Program-made: the position numbers and the translations under genes
Source of the DNA: Coleophoma eucalyptorum
Lineage: Eukaryota; Ascomycota; Leotiomycetes; Helotiales; Dermateaceae
Assembly: GCA_026120035.1 (NCBI GenBank)
Contig: JALRME010000031.1
Location: 1 to 64,000, forward strand
Length of the DNA stretch: 64,000 nucleotides
Reading direction: 5' to 3'
Part shown: in pieces, positions 12,587 to 24,385 of the stretch
Position numbering within the stretch: the first letter of the stretch is position 1
How the letters are laid out: each line of letters opens with the position of its first letter
Notes under the pieces: model-generated
The model's input: the letters and a program-made list of their open reading frames with translations, nothing else
Told to the model about the DNA's origin: nothing
Databases searched by the model: none

Positions 12587-15060
12587 TCAAACACCATACG
12601 TGCTCTTCAAATCGGCCTTTTCATCCCTCACAATGTTGATCTGAGACTTTGTAATTGCACTAGGCTTTGGCGCTCTGGAAAGCCACCATTTTAAGCCTTC
12701 AGAGCCTGCAGCCAAGACAATAGGAGCTAGGACTAGCAAGCTGAGTGTCATCCAAACCACAGATGGTACAACGTTTGTGATGCATATCGAAACAGAGCTG
12801 AGATCAGCAAATCCAGAAAGAAGGGCAATAGTCGACGTAAGAAGCAGTAGACCGATATTTACTTTGTGAGCCAGTGCAAGATTTTTGTTTTGTGGATAGG
12901 GCGGTGGTGAACTGCTCAATGGTGGGTAAAGTAATTGCGTTGTCGCACCGGCGCCGATAGTCTGGAAGAACACAATAAGGCCAATGATCTGTTCATAACA
13001 CGTCAGTAAGCTCCTTGTATAAACACAGAATGATTCTTACTGCATGGGCAGTTGCAAAGTGTTTTGCACTAGCTCTAAACGCAATTCCCAGGATGAAAAT
13101 TATGAGAGAAAGAGGCAGGATGGCGTAGCCAATGAAAACGATCCATTTAGGTAGGGGAGTGACAGTGCCGTTCGATCGTCCTGTCAAACTGGCGATTCTC
13201 TGGCAACTGAAGGCAAGCATGACAAGGGGTAGCATTATAAAATAAGCTAGTATGGCAAGCACGACTGAATTCCATTAGATAGAACTTACTACAGAGGCAA
13301 GGTATTTACTTACTGTGAAAAACGGCGAGGACGACATAACTTATAATCGCAGTATCATTGACGGTTGCCGTTGTAAGACCTTTGGACGGGTTGAGAGCGT
13401 ACGTGTTTCCTCCACTACTGATGGTGAAGTTCTGGTCTGGAAGAGTCAGGTTCTTCGAAAATGTCAATGACTTAATGTCGACCGTTCCGCTGCTGACCAG
13501 TCCTACAAACATGCCAGCAAGACCGCCCACACCTTCGCAGCTAAGTGAATCAAGTCCTGTCTGCACCAGGGGGTTGATGTTTGATGCATTCAAGCTAGAA
13601 AGAACACTGGCGAGATCCGTTGCGTTAATCGTGCCTTCTCTTTTGGTCAATGGCTTTCGCGAGAACGGAGCCAATCCCCTGGTCTCCACTAATGATCTCT
13701 TATGTTTCGCGGGCATAGTAACTGTCGATGTCCCCAGGATTTGTGAAACAAGCTTTGCACCCTCAGAACCAAGACCGCGACCGAAAGACGTAGCAGCACC
13801 CCCAACGGTATCATTAAAAGACGTTGTATCAGCTGATATGAGCTGGAAGGCCATAACTTGGGAGCCTGCTCCGGAAACGAGACCAACTGCAAGACCTTCT
13901 GCGGCTGAGGCAATGTTGATATTTCCAAGGGAAATTCCACCGAAGGATGAAGTTGATGACGCAGTAGAGTCGTTGCCTGTGGAGGAGGTACTACTGTTGG
14001 ATGCACTGAACGAAGCTGCCGCTTTTGTAAGTGTGCCATTCGATAAGAAACTTGCAACTAGCCCTTTCGCAAAGACCTGGCTGACCGCGCCAGCACTATT
14101 GTCAGTTGGTGTGGAGGTGTCATCTTGGAATCCCAATCCTATTGCGGCGCCCTGACCAAGGCCAGTACCAAAACCACCAGCAATATCTGAAAGATTGAGG
14201 TTTGATAGTGAGCCAAGGCTTAACGTTGAGTTGGTATCTGCGGCACGCTTTCTCATTTTTGCTGCCATAGAGCCAAGTCCAGAAGTGATACTTTGGAGAT
14301 TGATATTGCCGAGTGCAGATACGGCAAGACCTTGGCCAAAGTTTCCAATGACCCCATTGAGTCCACTTGTGTTGAACATGACCATGTCTACTTTATTGAG
14401 CTTAAGACCAGAAACTGCACCTCCACCTAGACCCTGAGCCAAAGAAAGAGCTGCTAGACCAACGGTGCTATTAGCACTCAACGCAGGCGGACTGCTAAGT
14501 AGTGAAGTAATGTTGGCTGAAGAAAAGATCGTAGAGGTAAGGCCAGACCCTAGACTTTGTGCTATGCCATCGATGCCTCCTGGAGACGTTGTGTTCTTGA
14601 CCTGCAATTTTAGTGCAGTCATAGCACCGCTAGCAAGGCCGACTCCAAGTGAGTTTGCAGGTGGTCCTAATGAGTCTAGAAGGCTGGTTGTATTGATACC
14701 AGACGTTAGGGACCCTATAATCGAAGATGCGTTCGGAAGTAAAGAGGCTATTGAGCTTTCCACGCTGGCTGCACCAGACTGAAGAGCATCACCTATAGCG
14801 GAAAACAACCCCCGAGTTGCAAGTTGTACTTCCTCGTCTCGCTGTCGAAGGTGCACATTGTGGGCAGCAATGATAGCGTTAATTTCATTAATGGCACTAG
14901 CTTCGTCGAGACTTCGTGGCCGATAGATTTGGACATCGCTCTGATGCGAGTTACGTCCAGAGAAAAGGCCCGCTGTAAATACAAATAGAGCAACCAGAAT
15001 CAAGAATCCATAACGTTTGAAGGACAAGGCCAAAGACGTCTCGTTTTGAAAGGAGGCCAT
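12587..15060 (-). CDS. Large repeat ectodomain fused to cytochrome b561-like membrane domain
   Basis: Exons 15060-13314, 13264-13041 and 12988-12587 close in phase and give 790 residues. A hydrophobic anchor lies near the N-terminus (FLILVALFVFTAGLFSG). Residues ~95-480 are low-complexity and repetitive: many imperfect copies of a Gly/Ala/Ser/Leu unit resembling S-LGxGLAxGAxxGLxL, with many N-x-S/T sites, so this part is probably extracellular and glycosylated. After a conserved-looking segment (~510-570) come at least five membrane segments. Histidines sit in AVFHIVLAIL, HFATAHAIIGLIVFF and LALAHKVNIGLLLL, in the spacing seen in cytochrome b561-type heme-binding domains, which points to transmembrane electron transfer. 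The b561 assignment rests on this pattern alone and is tentative. I know of no name for the full architecture. Confidence 0.8.
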
Positions 15061-18000
15061 TGTGAGAAGTGCGGGACTTAGTCACGAAGATCGGGGCTCA
15101 GTTAGTGATGTTGTCAAGTAGGTTGACAGGTCTGCTCAGTGCAGCAGATGTCATATATGACTTTCTCCTCGCTGGGCTGACTATCCCCTAGAACCTGTCT
15201 ATCAATCAACACAGCCATGGATTGTTTCGATGATCCCAGTACAGCACAGGCGCCGTGGATACATTGCCGGTGCAATAGACGGAAACTTTTCAACGCGAAA
15301 CTGTGCCGGCCAATCAATTGAAGAGTGCAAGTTGACAGACAGAATTTGAATCTTTGACACCCTGCTGTCTCGGATGAATTCATGGATTTCCTCATTTGGT
15401 AGAATGGAGAAGGTGGGTTTTGTCCATTGACCTTGATGGTGTCAACCGTTACAAAGTGGCTGTGAGTAGCCCACGAAGCTCGCATGAGAAGTATTTTGGA
15501 GCTTCGCACGACCAGATGACAGGAGAAGGACTTCAAAACGTGCACACACGAGGCTTCAAAAGGATGAGACGATGGACCGCCCTTTCCCACGACACAAAAG
15601 TCCAATGGGAGGCTCGTACGCGACCCGCTGAAGTTCTACACCACACCAACGTACGAGATAGGTCCATAGCCGAATCCATCATGGCGATGTTATTCGCTGA
15701 AGAACTTGCGAACTTGTCAGAGATTCTGCCCGTGTCCAAGTTTCAGCTTGGGATGGAGTCGATCCTTCTAGACGAGTACGCAACCCAAGCGAACGCGATG
15801 CGAAGGTGACGGGCGATTTGAGGGATGAAGTCAATCTGGAACGTGTTCGTGGGAAGTGGCAAGGAGTTGTTACCGTAAGGTAGCTGAGTGAATGTACCTT
15901 ACCTGGATAATAATGTGCCTTAACTGAATGTGCCTTACCTGAATGTGCCTTACCTGAATGTGCCTTACCTTACCTTCCCTTACCCCGTGGAGCCCCTACT
16001 CCTTTGCTTAGTCACCACGCCTCATCCACGTGAGCCGAAATGGGCCGCCCGTTTTGACTTCCCGGCCACGCTGTTGAGCAGAGTATCTTTTCGCCGGGCT
16101 GAGACAAGAGATACGATACATCAGGTTAGATTAAGGTAAAGGTATGATATGATTTACTTCCGAGGTACTATGTTTGCTTCTATCTCTAAACTGAGCCCAG
16201 GCCGTTTTTTCACTGCACCTGGCGCTGGCTTGAACAATTATCAGACCAATGATCTATTATTGTGCATTCAACCAAGGAGGCCAGATCATGGGACGCAAGC
16301 CCGGAAGCTTTCCATGCTGAGCTCTTATAATGATTGGCTCGCAAGACCAGTGCTCACCAGTGCAGTGTCCCAAGCGAGCACTTGGTGACAGCAGTGCTGA
16401 GCAGTGACCAAATGACGTCTCACCCCGCCTTGTCCAAAATCTCAGATGTTTTCTACTGTACATTTACCGGGAACTGTGCTGCAATAATTCAGTATGAAAT
16501 TTGACCCGGTCACAGCATGAATCACAATTCGACAGACTCCCGGCTTCTTTGGCCACCGAGTCTTCAAGGCCTTGGATCTCCTGCGGATGATAATCTATCC
16601 TCTTCTCTCGGTGATGCTACTCTCATGTTGACATGAGTTACCCTTCGCAAGATGGAGGTGAATGAAAGCTTAATTGAAAGCAGCCGCACTGCACTTCCGG
16701 ATGCCAATGGGTAATTCATTAACCCGGGAATTCAATTATGAAACAATTTAGAGACTTTGACAGCTACTCAGCGCTGTTACCAATCGCCTACTCCGTGTAC
16801 CAAATTCTAACACCGATTGATGTCAGAAAGAAGTACTGCGCAGAGTAGTCGCGGAGAAATGGTCCGGGTTGAACATAGATATGTAGATAAAACATAGATT
16901 TATAAACGAGAGAGATCTTGGTGATGACAAAGGAACATATAACCTCAAAGCGAAAGTATAGCCAAAATGCAACATAGGTATTGGGGACAATGCAACATAG
17001 ATTCAAGGAATTTTTTGTTTCAGGTAGTATCATAAGTCACCATCCACTCCAAATACCTCTTTACCATCATAGGAAATATTACGTATAGAAGCATGCTTCC
17101 CACACTATGCTGAAGTTATAAAAGGTTTAAGCGAGTACATGGCACGTCTAGTTGCCAATTAACCGGTCCATTTCGCACAACGTACCTATCACCTCCTAGG
17201 TTCTGCAACTTCTCAACACGGTACTGTCAGACTCCAAGACAAAGCATATTGACTTGGCTCTTCAGGCACAGAAGCACGGCATGCAAAAAATATGGGAATG
17301 CTGTAATTTTCATGACAGCTACGGTGATTGAGATGAGGGGCCTTAAAGATGTTAGACCTTTACAAGTACTCGGCATCTACTCTTTCCAGGCCTCACTTTC
17401 CAGAGTTTGTGGACTATGTCTCTGACATGTTTTATGAGTTTAACATATTTCATTCATGGATAGCGGTGTGGAGTCTGAAGCGTCGGCTTTTTCTGTTGAC
17501 GTTTAATGCTGAACGGCTTTGTCAGACGCATGACTTCGGTGCACCGTGACTGGCTGGTCTCTGGCATTTTTAAGCTGCCATGTCAGATGTTTCGATCCTC
17601 GCAAATTAATAGACAAGTAGAAGCATGCCTTCGGCACCCTGTGTTCGGTTGAACAAGCCATACATGGTCACCATGATTTAGATTAACGGTTCATAAGCGA
17701 AGGAATTGCTAATTCTAAAGGGTGTTGGCAAAATGACTTCTGGTAATTTTCAGCAACTTTTTCCGATAAGCTGCCAGTCCCCGTGCACCAAAATTGGTCT
17801 CAAGTTACAGGTTGAATGTGGGCAGCGGACACTGGACCTGACAGAGGCATAAGGTGGCAAGAAAATGTGCTATAGGTATTCATATTATATTATGTTAAAG
17901 GGCTTTTCGGCATCTCTTTTTTCAAGCTTCCATAACCGGGAGTCTGCTTGTTCAAAACTCCTTGGCAAGCTATCGCTGTCCAACAACTCCAGTATGCATT

Positions 18001-18072
18001 ATCCCCAACGCCAATCCTTAAAAATTTCCGTATACACAATATAAACCCGGTCATCATTTATCGTCACACTCT
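15061..18072. other. 3-kb gene-poor region
   Basis: No gene supported. At 15114-15809 open frames on opposite strands (163 codons minus, 137 codons plus) overlap and neither has a recognisable domain. A 15-bp tandem repeat lies at 15890-15985 (listed). The part from 16750 to 18000 is AT-rich. Confidence 0.4.
15890..15985 (+). repeat. 15-bp minisatellite
   Basis: The unit aatgtgccttacctg is repeated head to tail about four times from 15912, with diverged copies before (aatgtaccttacctg at 15891) and after (ttaccttcccttacc). No coding role is apparent. Confidence 0.85.
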
Positions 18073-19511
18073 TTATTTTGGTGGGGCTTCCTTTTTTGAA
18101 GGTGCTGGCCCAACTGAGAACTTGGAGAATCTGAAAGCTGCCAAGGCGCTCCGACTGGTTTCCGTCTTTGTTGGATACTCTTCTTTCAAGTATGCTGCCA
18201 CGGCCGCTTCCATTGCATCAATCTCTTTGCTTGTGATAGATCCCATGGTTACCACTGTTGGAGTCATCGAGATAATTCGATCTTGCGCTCCAGGTTGGTA
18301 TACCGTGGAGGTTTCTTTTGCAACCGTTGCAAGCTTTGGGGTTGAGTTCATTTGCATAGTTGGCTGGACAGGTGATACTGGCGGTGGTGGCCCAAACCAC
18401 TCTGACTTGAGACGGGTTGTCCTTCGTAATTCCAGGCTTGTCATCGAGGAACGAGGATCAGAGTCCGTCCAGCTCTGAAAAGATGCTCGATTGTCGTTAT
18501 GGCTCTCAACTATGGGCTCGGCAGGACGACTTTTGTTCTTACTCCTCTCATTATTTGAGGGTAGCATCTCCATGCGTCCAGTGGTGCCCCGTTTCTCGAG
18601 TGCGAAAGTTTTCAGGTCACCCGAGTCGCTCGAGCTATCCTCGGAGTATCCTCGTTGGTGATAAACAATACGTTGCCCCTTCTCGCTGAATACTTCTCGA
18701 CTATCCCCCCCACCCCTTAAGTGTGGTGGAATTCGTATTTCTGGATCTTCTATTCGCCTTTCTATTATGTGTATTTGCTTCTTTCGCCGTAATAGGACTA
18801 TCAGGATTGCGATCAACACAATCAGAGAAACACCGGAAATACTAATAGCTATTATGAACTTATTCATGTAGCTAAGTCCTGACTGGGAGCTTGCTTGTGC
18901 TGTTGTTGTGGTGCCACCCATTACTGAAGAGGTGCCAGCATTTGATAACGATGTCGACGGTGTAGCACTCATCAGCGCTATAGGGATAGACGTAGCACTG
19001 GCGGTTGCGCTAATTAAAGATGCGCTCGAGGTCGAAATCGAAGTCTGCGTACTTGAGAGTAGGGACGAGCTAGAAGTTGTCGATGGCGTTACGACTGCTG
19101 GTTCTGTCGCTACTGCCGGTGCTGGGGTATCTGTAGTAGTTGCACTGCTGGTCGAACTTGGAAGAGTTGACGTTTGTGAACTCTTTGTAAGTGCCCCTAT
19201 CAGGTGGCAAAGCTTCCCAAAATCTACCGCTGCAGCTGTAAACAGGTCAGTCCGATCAACCGAGACGGTGAAAGTACTCAAAGCTCACAAGTTGAATTTG
19301 AAAGACTGCAATTACTACGGATACATGACGCTGTCGATCCATCAATAAACCCAGGTGGGTTCTGGCAAGCACACGTAAAGTTTCCCACAGCACAGTTGAT
19401 GCTCGTTGCATACGTATCTAAACATCCTGTTGAGCATGTTGGTAGAGCTGCTATTTGCTGATTCACATCGTCTGTGGTCGCTCGAAGAAGTCGCGCCAAA
19501 AGAGCATTCAT
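18073..19511 (-). CDS. CFEM-domain single-pass membrane protein (5-prime end unresolved)
   Basis: CFEM domains are cysteine-rich fungal extracellular modules linked to adhesion, iron/heme capture and host signalling. Exon 19511-19289 and exon 19235-18073 join in phase across a 53-nt intron. The first encodes an eight-cysteine-type module: ALPTCSTGCLDTYATSINC, then GNFTCACQNP, SCIRSNCSLSN, and the last cysteine after the splice in DFGKLCHL. A Ser/Thr/Ala-rich stalk of about 110 residues follows, then one helix (FIIAISISGVSLIVLIAILIVLL) with RRKK behind it, then a ~200-residue polar cytosolic tail. This is the layout of CFEM receptors rather than GPI-anchored forms. The ATG at 19511 gives no signal peptide. 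The frame stays open upstream to about 19605 (PSCSFTLHRTGDSTTDA), so at least one further 5-prime exon must exist. Confidence 0.83.
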
Positions 19512-19789
19512 TGCGTCCGTTGTCGAATCTCCTGTTCTATGTAACGTAAAGCTGCAAGATGGGAGAGTTGGGACTCTGGGGGTATGTATTGCATGTACCT
19601 ATGCATTACTAGTCTGGCACAAATCAGACGGCATTGAATCTCAGGCTAGTGGCTCTCAGACTTCTGACATCCAGGGACGAAATCATTGGAGACAAGCTTA
19701 CAGAGCCTGGAAATATGGGAATCGCCATGCCAATAGGAAACTGAAATGTAACCCATGAATAATGCATGCTTGCCTGTCAGACGAATGCT

Positions 19790-20147
19790 TCGAACCACGG
19801 ATAGCAAACCCCGTGCCGGAATGATCCCATACTTCGGCCATTTCTATTACAGTACTTGCAACTGCGACCCCTTCAAGAGGCGGTAGATCCGTGCTGCTAT
19901 GATCACCAATCAGATCTGTGGGCAATGAGACCGCACATCCAGAACCCCCAGCCGTGCAGTTATTGACGTTTACACTTCGCCAAGCTTTACCTTTGACTTT
20001 AAGCTTGCAAATCATACCAGTCTTCATATAACAAACCCTGCCAGATATCGTAACTTGTGTCCTAAAGATTCCTCTGGTTGCAGAGACAGAGAAATTTCTG
20101 CCAGCAATTATTCCACATGGCCGCCAGATCTCCAAAAGACGAGACAT
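19790..20147 (-). other. Candidate upstream exon of the CFEM gene
   Basis: An open frame on the same strand begins at 20147 and reads as ordinary protein (TQVTISGRVCYMKTGMICK, GGSGCAVSLPTDLIGDHSST, VIEMAEVWDHSGTGFAIRG) before losing sense near 19780. It has several cysteines, which suits an extracellular module. It lies about 200 bp upstream of the CFEM frame, and plausible donors and acceptors between them exist, but I could not settle on one phase-consistent pair. It could be the N-terminal ectodomain of the CFEM protein or a separate short gene. Confidence 0.35.
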
Positions 20148-20161
20148 AAAAGACGAGACAT
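20134..20161 (+). repeat. Perfect 14-bp tandem duplication
   Basis: aaaagacgagacat occurs twice head to tail at 20134-20147 and 20148-20161. The duplication includes the candidate start codon of the frame at 19790-20147, giving two ATGs in different frames. Confidence 0.9.
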
Positions 20162-21213
20162 AGTTATGATATCAATCCTATCGGTCTGAAGGCGGCTTGA
20201 TCTTGGTCTGATGCTTCCATTGCTGGAGGGAAGTTCTGACCAAGACAAAACGACTGCGAAACAGGGCCACGCGAAGAGAGTCCATGCAACGCCGTTGGAG
20301 AAACAGGCCAAACAAGCGAGGAGATCTGAATTTGGAAGGAGCGACCAGATCACACAGTCGCTCAGTGAGTAGAACCTCGTCTAGCCAGGACCACCCGGTT
20401 AACCTGAGGGAAGGCAAGGCGCTAAGAGTTGGATGCACGATTCATTGGCACGCGATTTAAGGCCAGGACGCGGTCGGATGTTCTCCTCGACCAGCTAGCT
20501 ACAACAGCAGTTAGAAAAGGTATGATATGGACAGGATAACCTGAGGAATTCTGTTACGTTCTTTTACCTCCAAGCTTTATTCCTTAGGCGATTATCAAAC
20601 GCTATGCCTATATTCCGAAGTACCGCGTGCAGAAGAAGTCAGGGGTCGTGATTCTGGCAATGGAAAGATCATTAGGAGAGGTTAACAGCAAATATCAGTC
20701 GTCACCAATACCCTTACAAAAGTTAAGGTCTCCTTAAGGTTCTTCCTCGCAGAGAATGGCCCACTGATGGGATTCTGTGGCTGCGGCATTGATCATTTGG
20801 TATATCATGGTATGACACAATTTCCTAAAAACCTGGTGCCACGAACGCAATTCCGAGACTACTTCTGCATACGCCCATTCACGGAATAAAACGTGGCTCT
20901 TTTTAAGTCCTGCCTGTTTTCACATCAGAGTGTGAGGCTAGCTAGTATTATGAGGGCTTGGTGGCCGTTCCCCATCCATGAGGTTATTACTCATCTGAAT
21001 GAAACGGTCAACTCATAGACATAGCTCTTAGATCTGGTAATCATGAAATGAATCTGCAAGGTGCTTCTTGGTCATCGATATCACCTGTCATTAAGAGCCA
21101 GGCGCAATAAGGTGGGCTCCAACTCTTCAGATAATAAAGCCCATTGGATGAATTATTGATTTATAAAGGATGTAACAAAAGCAAAGCCAACAGTTCCATC
21201 TAATGACGTGTTC
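20162..21213. other. Intergenic region
   Basis: No gene supported. Contains the presumed promoter of the CFEM gene and the 3-prime side of the DUF5672 gene. Short minus-strand frames at 20108-20438 have no recognisable features, although one could hold a signal-peptide exon. Confidence 0.4.
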
Positions 21214-22667
21214 TTATATATGCCATGGTCCAGTGCTCAACTTGAACTCTGGGCAGTATTGCTCCAGAGGAATCGTCTCCTCCTTGGGAAAACGTCGCGC
21301 CTGGTGGACCCCTACAGGTGTTGGGTAGTCTTGGGTTTCAACAGCGAACGATTTCGCGGTGTTGAGATCTGGAATATGGATATCGCTGGTGGATGTCATG
21401 TTCATATCTTCTGCCTGAAGTTCTAGAAGCCTATGAGGTAACAAGGTCTTAGCAGTGTTCTTATCTTTGAATTTTGAATGCAATGTAGACATAGGCTTCA
21501 CTCATACCTTTCGTAATACCACTGGTCCTCAAGTGCGGGTTTGGCATAATTATCCCAGTCAAAACGGTCTAGCACTCTTAAAGTGCTGCTCCTTTTCCGA
21601 AGACTTAATCCGCCATTGAAACCACGTCCATGCTTTGCGTCAATCGGTGCCCCAATAATGTCGTACTCCAAGAAATCGTCCACGCTTAGTGGGGAATTTG
21701 CGCAAAGCATGCTATCGCTCTGGAAGATCAAGATATGTTCTGCTGGTGCAAGCTCCTCCCACATGTGCTTTTGGCACATATACTTCGAATACATCGTTGT
21801 ATTTGGGAAATCTACACCTTTAGGTAAACGCTTTATTTCGAGGAGTCCATTTTTTATCAAGCGATTTATTGCCGAGGAAGTTGAATTAGCGTAGTCGTTG
21901 TACGCCTCAGAGGTCGTGAAAAGAATGATGGGCCATTCTGGTCCCAAGATGCCACTGAAATGTAACAAGATAGCAAACATTCCTTCTTGCATCCGAGTTT
22001 CGATAATGGCTGCCACTTTATTTGCTGTTCTTATTCTATGATACGTGAGCGATTTCACTGAATAGCTACGGCCTGACTTAAGATACCTTGATTCTGCCGG
22101 TTCTGGGCTGCTCTGTTCACTCTGATCGATCTGGTTGCTCTGATTGCTCTGCTGCATTCCAGCGTGAGGGGTCTCGTGAGGTAGCTCTTCGGATTGTACC
22201 GTGCTTTCAGATTCTACCAGACTATTGTCGTGCGGCGATGATACTGTAGGAGTGGGTTGGCCCGGAGGAATAGTGGTGCTCAAATCTACCAGACTGTTGT
22301 CGAATGGTGGTGATACTTCAGCAGTGGGTTGGACCAGAGGAGCAAAGGTGGCAAAATCTACCAGATTGTGGTCATGCTGCGATGGTACTTCTCCAGGGAG
22401 TTGGCCCGGAGGAACAATGGTACCCAAATCTAACCCTGGATTACACTCTGGGGAATTTGTAGCATAAAATGATGAACATTTGAGAGATGGTGCGATATTA
22501 TCGCGGGTTGAGATGATGTGGAAACATATTGCCAAAAAGAGCACGAAGGCGATGCAGAGAATCAAGTTCTTCCTCTTACATTCCGTGCTGACAACTGCCA
22601 TCTTCGACTGGGTGTGCAGATGAACCAGCTTAGGATGCTTGAGATCAAGCTGAAGTTTTTGTATCAT
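21214..22667 (-). CDS. DUF5672 glycosyltransferase-like type II membrane protein
   Basis: DUF5672 proteins are predicted glycosyltransferases of the secretory pathway; donor and acceptor are not known. Exons 22667-21508 and 21430-21214 join in phase (AG|G) across a 77-nt intron, giving 458 residues. A single N-terminal helix (NLILCIAFVLFLAICFHII) after a basic KRK stretch suggests a Golgi type II anchor. The stem (about residues 75-150) carries three imperfect 24-residue repeats built on PPGQPTPTVSSPHDNSLVD. The catalytic region shows IIETRMQEGMFAILLHFS, HILIFQSDSMLCANSP, DFLEYDIIGAPI and GFNGGLSLRKRS, then EDQWYYERL and the C-terminal VHQARRF...YCPEFK. I used the ATG at 22667; the ATG at 22601 has a stronger start context (AAGATGG) and would remove 22 residues. 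Confidence 0.87.
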
Positions 22668-23299
22668 CAAATCTAAAAGTTTCGGAGAGATTTAGTCTAG
22701 TCCATGCCAGGGGACTACGAGAGAAATATAACCAAACTCAAATCACGATAAGATTATCCCCAAACTCCCTGCAGAGATAACCATCGTGGAAGACCCAAGG
22801 GAGACCTGGTCCCACTACTGTTGCTAGCAGACGAAGACGAAAACGGTAGAGAAATTGTGTTTTTGCTGGACAATATGTAAGTAAAGCACAATATATCGAG
22901 GAGCCAAGGCTAGCTTGGAAAGCGACCAGTGAGCCCACAGCACCGTTTGCATTTACTCTACAAGTAGCAATATGTTGTTCTTCAAGACGCCAGCTGAACC
23001 TTGAAAATGACGCCTCCTGTCTAAACATTCCTCGAGCTTCGTCTCCTTGCTCCAGGACCATAAGGGAAAGATCAGTGAACAGCAAAGGCCGCTTGTCGAT
23101 GGCTGGCGTGATTGCACGGAAATCCGCCACCCTAGCTCAGGAGTCACCTGACCCATTCTGGGGGGTTATCGCTCGCGAGATCCGGCCCAAGACCGATGAT
23201 ATCGCGTGGGTGCCGACGACGATGGGCACTGATTCTTCCTTCGCCGCAGCTGACGACAGAGCCCGCGAGGCCCAGAGGACAGGTCTACAGCGAAGAAGG
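22668..23299. other. Region between DUF5672 gene and Crypton relic
   Basis: No intact gene. Opposite-strand open frames overlap and none is recognisable. The right half becomes GC-richer on entering the transposon relic, whose true left end may lie here. Confidence 0.35.
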
Positions 23300-24385
23300 C
23301 TGGCCAGCCAATACCACGCGTAGCTACGCGTCCAAACAGCGGGAGTGGAAGACATATATTTCTATTGATGTTGAAAAGAGTGCCCTTACTAATGGGTCTA
23401 CTCTATGAGCTTGTTACCCCGAACAAGCTGGCCACCTAGTTTAAGGAGGACAATATATTACGATAGGTGAGGGTATCAAGAAGCCACAGAAGCGTCGACG
23501 CCGGGGGCTGCAGCGTTGCACAGCAGCTACAGCAGGAGCAGGCAGACGCTACAGCTCTGGCAGAGGCAAAGACGCTAGCAGAAACCTTAGAGGTTCCCCT
23601 AGCTGAGGTCTCTGAGCTGTTTGCGGATGGCTGTGAAGGCTGTGTCCTTCTACAGCTCTTTCCCCAGCTACAGGACCTACAGCTGACCTTTCTGAGGGTG
23701 CCATCTTGACGAGAGGCACAATTGAGGCCTATATAGCGGTCATCATTGAGCTTCAGCGGGTCAAGGTTGCCCATGGCCATGGCATAGATAATCCACGTGA
23801 TATGACTTTCCGTGGCTTCCTTGAGCAGCGGAGCCGAGAGCATAGCAGGCTGGAGCGGTAGTCCTTCAAGGACTGACAACGATGGGATCTAGGCTGGCTA
23901 CACGCACAAGTAGTGACAAACGGATCCAGGACCTGCTGCCCAGTGAGGCGACATATACCCCCCCCCCCCACAGAACCTCCGCACCCGGGCTTACCTGCTC
24001 TTTGGCCATTCCCACCTCTTGTATGGGGAGAATATGAGGAAGATGGAGTTGGTGTACCTCTCTCTCTTGGACTACCCCACCTCTGAAGGCCCAGCTCTCT
24101 CTGTAGCTGCCTTGTGAGCCTGTTTTGGGACCGCGCTGAATAAGACGGCGAGAAGGAATTCAGAGGTGCCTTCAGTCATAAGAACCCGCTATTCTGCACC
24201 CAAATAGCCCTGGTACAACTCCTCTTCTGGCGCTTCTATCTTGCTGGCGACCACCCTCCCTCTTTCCGGCGGCGGTGCGACTGGTACAGGATTACGGTCC
24301 TTGTAGACAAGGACCACGAGCAAGAGTTCTCTTGCCGGACTCAGCTTCAAGAGGCCTGGAGGGTCTTCGATTCCACTGGCTGATT
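23300..24385 (+). mobile_element. Decayed Crypton-like tyrosine-recombinase element
   Basis: Fragments in order on the plus strand resemble the fungal Crypton transposase, a tyrosine recombinase with an Ndc10/CBF3-like domain. Seen: TTRSYASKQREWKTY near 23310; ELVTPNKLAT then a stop, 23407-23439; TIEAYIAVIIELQRVKVAHG and RGFLEQRSREH at 23709-23862; RTRAYLLFGHSHLLYGENMR and SLLDYPTSEGP at 23971-24118; and a 76-codon run at 24156-24383 with LVQLLFWRFYLAGDHPPSF, RRRCDWYRITVLVDKD and TQLQEAWRVFDSTG. Successive pieces lie in different frames and are broken by stops, and an 11-C run at 23960 marks one slippage site. The C-terminal catalytic tyrosine region is not recognisable, so this is a dead copy. 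GC content is clearly above that of the AT-rich sequence to its right. The family call is from memory of the motifs, not a search. Confidence 0.7.

Noticed and set aside
13358..14155. 265-codon open frame on the plus strand
   Set aside because: It lies antisense to the repeat-rich exon of the b561-like gene; the biased codon use of that exon opens the opposite strand. No domain or start context.
15114..15809. Overlapping opposite-strand frames of 163 and 137 codons
   Set aside because: Neither shows any domain, and the mutual overlap suggests chance openness.
23407..23709. Intact small gene encoding an Ala/Glu/Leu-rich protein
   Set aside because: The frame is flanked by other fragments of the Crypton-like recombinase in neighbouring frames, so it is better read as part of the relic.
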